A stretch of DNA of 64,000 nt from an uncultured Mobiluncus sp. (GTDB taxonomy: Bacteria; Actinomycetota; Actinomycetes; Actinomycetales; Actinomycetaceae). Shown one piece after another: positions 62,962 through 64,000 of this stretch (position 1 is the stretch's first letter; the number at the start of each line of letters is the position of its first letter). The stretch covers positions 29,903-93,902 of the forward strand of contig NZ_CALUCZ010000007.1 of assembly GCF_943914685.1 (NCBI RefSeq), written 5' to 3'. The notes beneath the pieces are model-generated. The model saw only the letters and a list, made by a program, of their open reading frames with translations. It searched no databases and was not told the DNA's origin. Made by a program: the position numbers and the translations under genes.

Positions 62962-63609
62962 TCAGAGTGTCTCCAGGACTTTGCGGGTTCCCGACAGTCC
63001 CAAGCGTGAGGCCCCGGCCTCTACCATCGCGAGGGCTTCTGCTCCGGTGTGGATTCCTCCCGAGGCTTTCACTCCCATCGTGTCTGACACGGTTTGGCGC
63101 ATCAACGCTACCGCGTGGGGAGATGCCCCGCCGGCGGGGTGGAAGCCGGTGGAAGTTTTCACAAAGTCAGCTCCGGCAGCCTGAGCAGCTTGGCAGCATT
63201 TCACGATTTCCTCATCAGTCAGAGCCGCGGACTCGATAATGACTTTCAAAAGTTTCGGGGCGGGCACTTCTTTCTTTACCGCCGCGATGTCGGAGCGCAC
63301 CTGGTCCCAGCACCCGTCCTTCACCCACGACAGATTGACAACCATGTCAACTTCATCTGCGCCTGCGGCCACGGCTTCACGAGCCTCGACTGCCTTGGTA
63401 GTTGTCGCATGAGCGCCGGAGGGGAAACCGCAAACCACGCACAGTTTGAGAGACTCAGGGACCTGGAGGGGCACCTGGCTGGGAGAAACGCAGACAGAAT
63501 AAGTCCCTAACTCAACAGCCTCTATCACCACTGCTTCGACTTGGGCGCGGGTTGCCTCCGGCTTTAACAAAGTGTGATCAACCATGGCCGCTAACTGCGC
63601 TTTTTCCAT
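62962..63609 (-). CDS. deoC: deoxyribose-phosphate aldolase
   Basis: This enzyme splits deoxyribose 5-phosphate into acetaldehyde and glyceraldehyde 3-phosphate. The 215-residue protein has VDHTLLKPEAT, the VCGFPSGAHATTTKAVEARE stretch, GADEVDMVVNLSWVKDG, the first catalytic lysine in LKVIIESAAL, the Schiff-base lysine in DFVKTSTGF and the phosphate-binding VKASGGIHTGAEALAM. ATG 63609 follows GGAGG at five bases; the frame is open to 63621. It converges on the mutase gene. Confidence 0.96.
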   Translation of the reverse strand: MEKAQLAAMVDHTLLKPEATRAQVEAVVIEAVELGTYSVCVSPSQVPLQVPESLKLCVVCGFPSGAHATTTKAVEAREAVAAGADEVDMVVNLSWVKDGCWDQVRSDIAAVKKEVPAPKLLKVIIESAALTDEEIVKCCQAAQAAGADFVKTSTGFHPAGGASPHAVALMRQTVSDTMGVKASGGIHTGAEALAMVEAGASRLGLSGTRKVLETL

Positions 63610-63732
63610 CGAATCCTCCAAATGCCCGAAATCGCGTTCCAGCGATTATACGCCAAGACCACCCTAAACACTCGCGCTGGAGCATTGTACGGGTTGAGTT
63701 TTTGGTAAAATTTGGGGCGGGAAGGGGCATCC

Positions 63733-64000
63733 ATGAAACACTTTATTTTCGCGGTAATCTTGCTGTTAAGCGTGGGTCTGCTGGGGGCATGCACCAGCAG
63801 TGGAGATGTCACGACGTCCACGGGGGTTACGAAAGCCACAGATACGCCTACCAACACTGCAGACACCCCCGGCGCTTTGCCACCGATGGTCCAGGTTCGA
63901 GGCGACGTTTATAAAGACACCGGCTACGTCAATAGCGGGGTGACATGCGGAACTGCTGACGGCACGATTCGTACCAGTGTCGACGTGACGAAAACCCCCA
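63733..64000 (+). CDS. putative lipoprotein (partial, runs off right edge)
   Basis: ATG 63733, preceded by GAAGGGG at five bases, opens a frame that is still open at the end of the window (89 codons). Residues 1-19 form a lipoprotein signal peptide (MKHFIFAVILLLSVGLLGA) with the lipid-modified cysteine in the lipobox LLGAC at residue 20. A Thr/Ser/Asp-rich spacer follows, then a segment beginning around PPMVQVRGDVYKDTGY with a further cysteine. No domain is recognisable yet. Confidence 0.75.
   Translation, partial: MKHFIFAVILLLSVGLLGACTSSGDVTTSTGVTKATDTPTNTADTPGALPPMVQVRGDVYKDTGYVNSGVTCGTADGTIRTSVDVTKTP

Noticed and set aside
1..64000. CRISPR arrays, insertion sequences, prophage or rRNA
   Set aside because: No regularly spaced repeats, transposase or phage structural genes, or rRNA-like sequence were seen in the window.

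Overview
The window looks like a chromosomal segment of a moderately GC-rich actinobacterium, most likely an Actinomycetaceae member such as Mobiluncus or a close relative. Four things point there: the dnaK-grpE-dnaJ-hspR operon with HAIR operators, a CIRCE-controlled groEL, the 32-residue ribosomal protein bS22 next to a BldC-like regulator, and a RamB-type regulator next to the glyoxylate genes. The genus is inferred from gene style, not from a database match. No prophage, insertion sequence, CRISPR array or rRNA was seen. The only tRNA seen is tRNA-Thr(TGT).

Layout. Positions 1-2.4 kb hold the end of a proline-rich protein, an HD-type phosphohydrolase-like protein, a WXG100 (ESAT-6-like) protein and a membrane-anchored secreted protein. 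Positions 2.8-11.5 kb hold groEL with two tandem CIRCE sites, then a nadA-nadB-nadC-ung-LytR_C run, tRNA-Thr and a membrane Ser/Thr kinase. Positions 11.7-18.2 kb hold an orphan MsiK/UgpC-type sugar ABC ATPase and the glyoxylate shunt (ramB divergent from aceA and aceB). Positions 18.4-28.3 kb hold exonuclease III, a beta-glucosidase/transporter pair, a NagD-like HAD phosphatase, an SDR, fba, pyrE, a TrmH-type methyltransferase, and a TetR/serine hydrolase pair with matching operator-like sites.

Positions 28.4-36.3 kb are a heat-shock block: clpB, a small amphipathic repeat protein, and dnaK-grpE-dnaJ-hspR with two HAIR sites. Positions 36.4-41.1 kb hold a small unknown gene, ktrA, an unknown protein, ktrB, a BldC-like regulator and bS22. 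Positions 41.1-51.2 kb hold an HAD-IB phosphatase, a histidine phosphatase, a heterodimeric ABC exporter, an ACT-domain protein, a GalT-like DUF4921 protein, a DUF4235 protein, an unknown protein, dcd and an FKBP lipoprotein. Positions 51.2-57.3 kb are a visibly less GC-rich alpha-glucosidase/treY/treZ block, in which treY is split by a one-base frameshift in a T run. Positions 57.3-64 kb hold a DUF2254 membrane protein, the nucleoside-salvage set deoD, deoA, a phosphohexomutase and deoC on alternating strands, and the start of a lipoprotein.

Together the genes describe a heterotroph with de novo NAD synthesis, a glyoxylate shunt, sugar and glycan use, trehalose synthesis from maltodextrin, nucleoside catabolism, and HrcA plus HspR heat-shock control. 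No wholly new system is obvious. The strongest leads are the treY frameshift at a canonical-looking slippery heptamer, repeated operator-like motifs beside the tetR, ramB and bldC-like genes, a candidate small RNA near 13.1 kb, and small unexplained reading frames around 36.4-37.1 kb.
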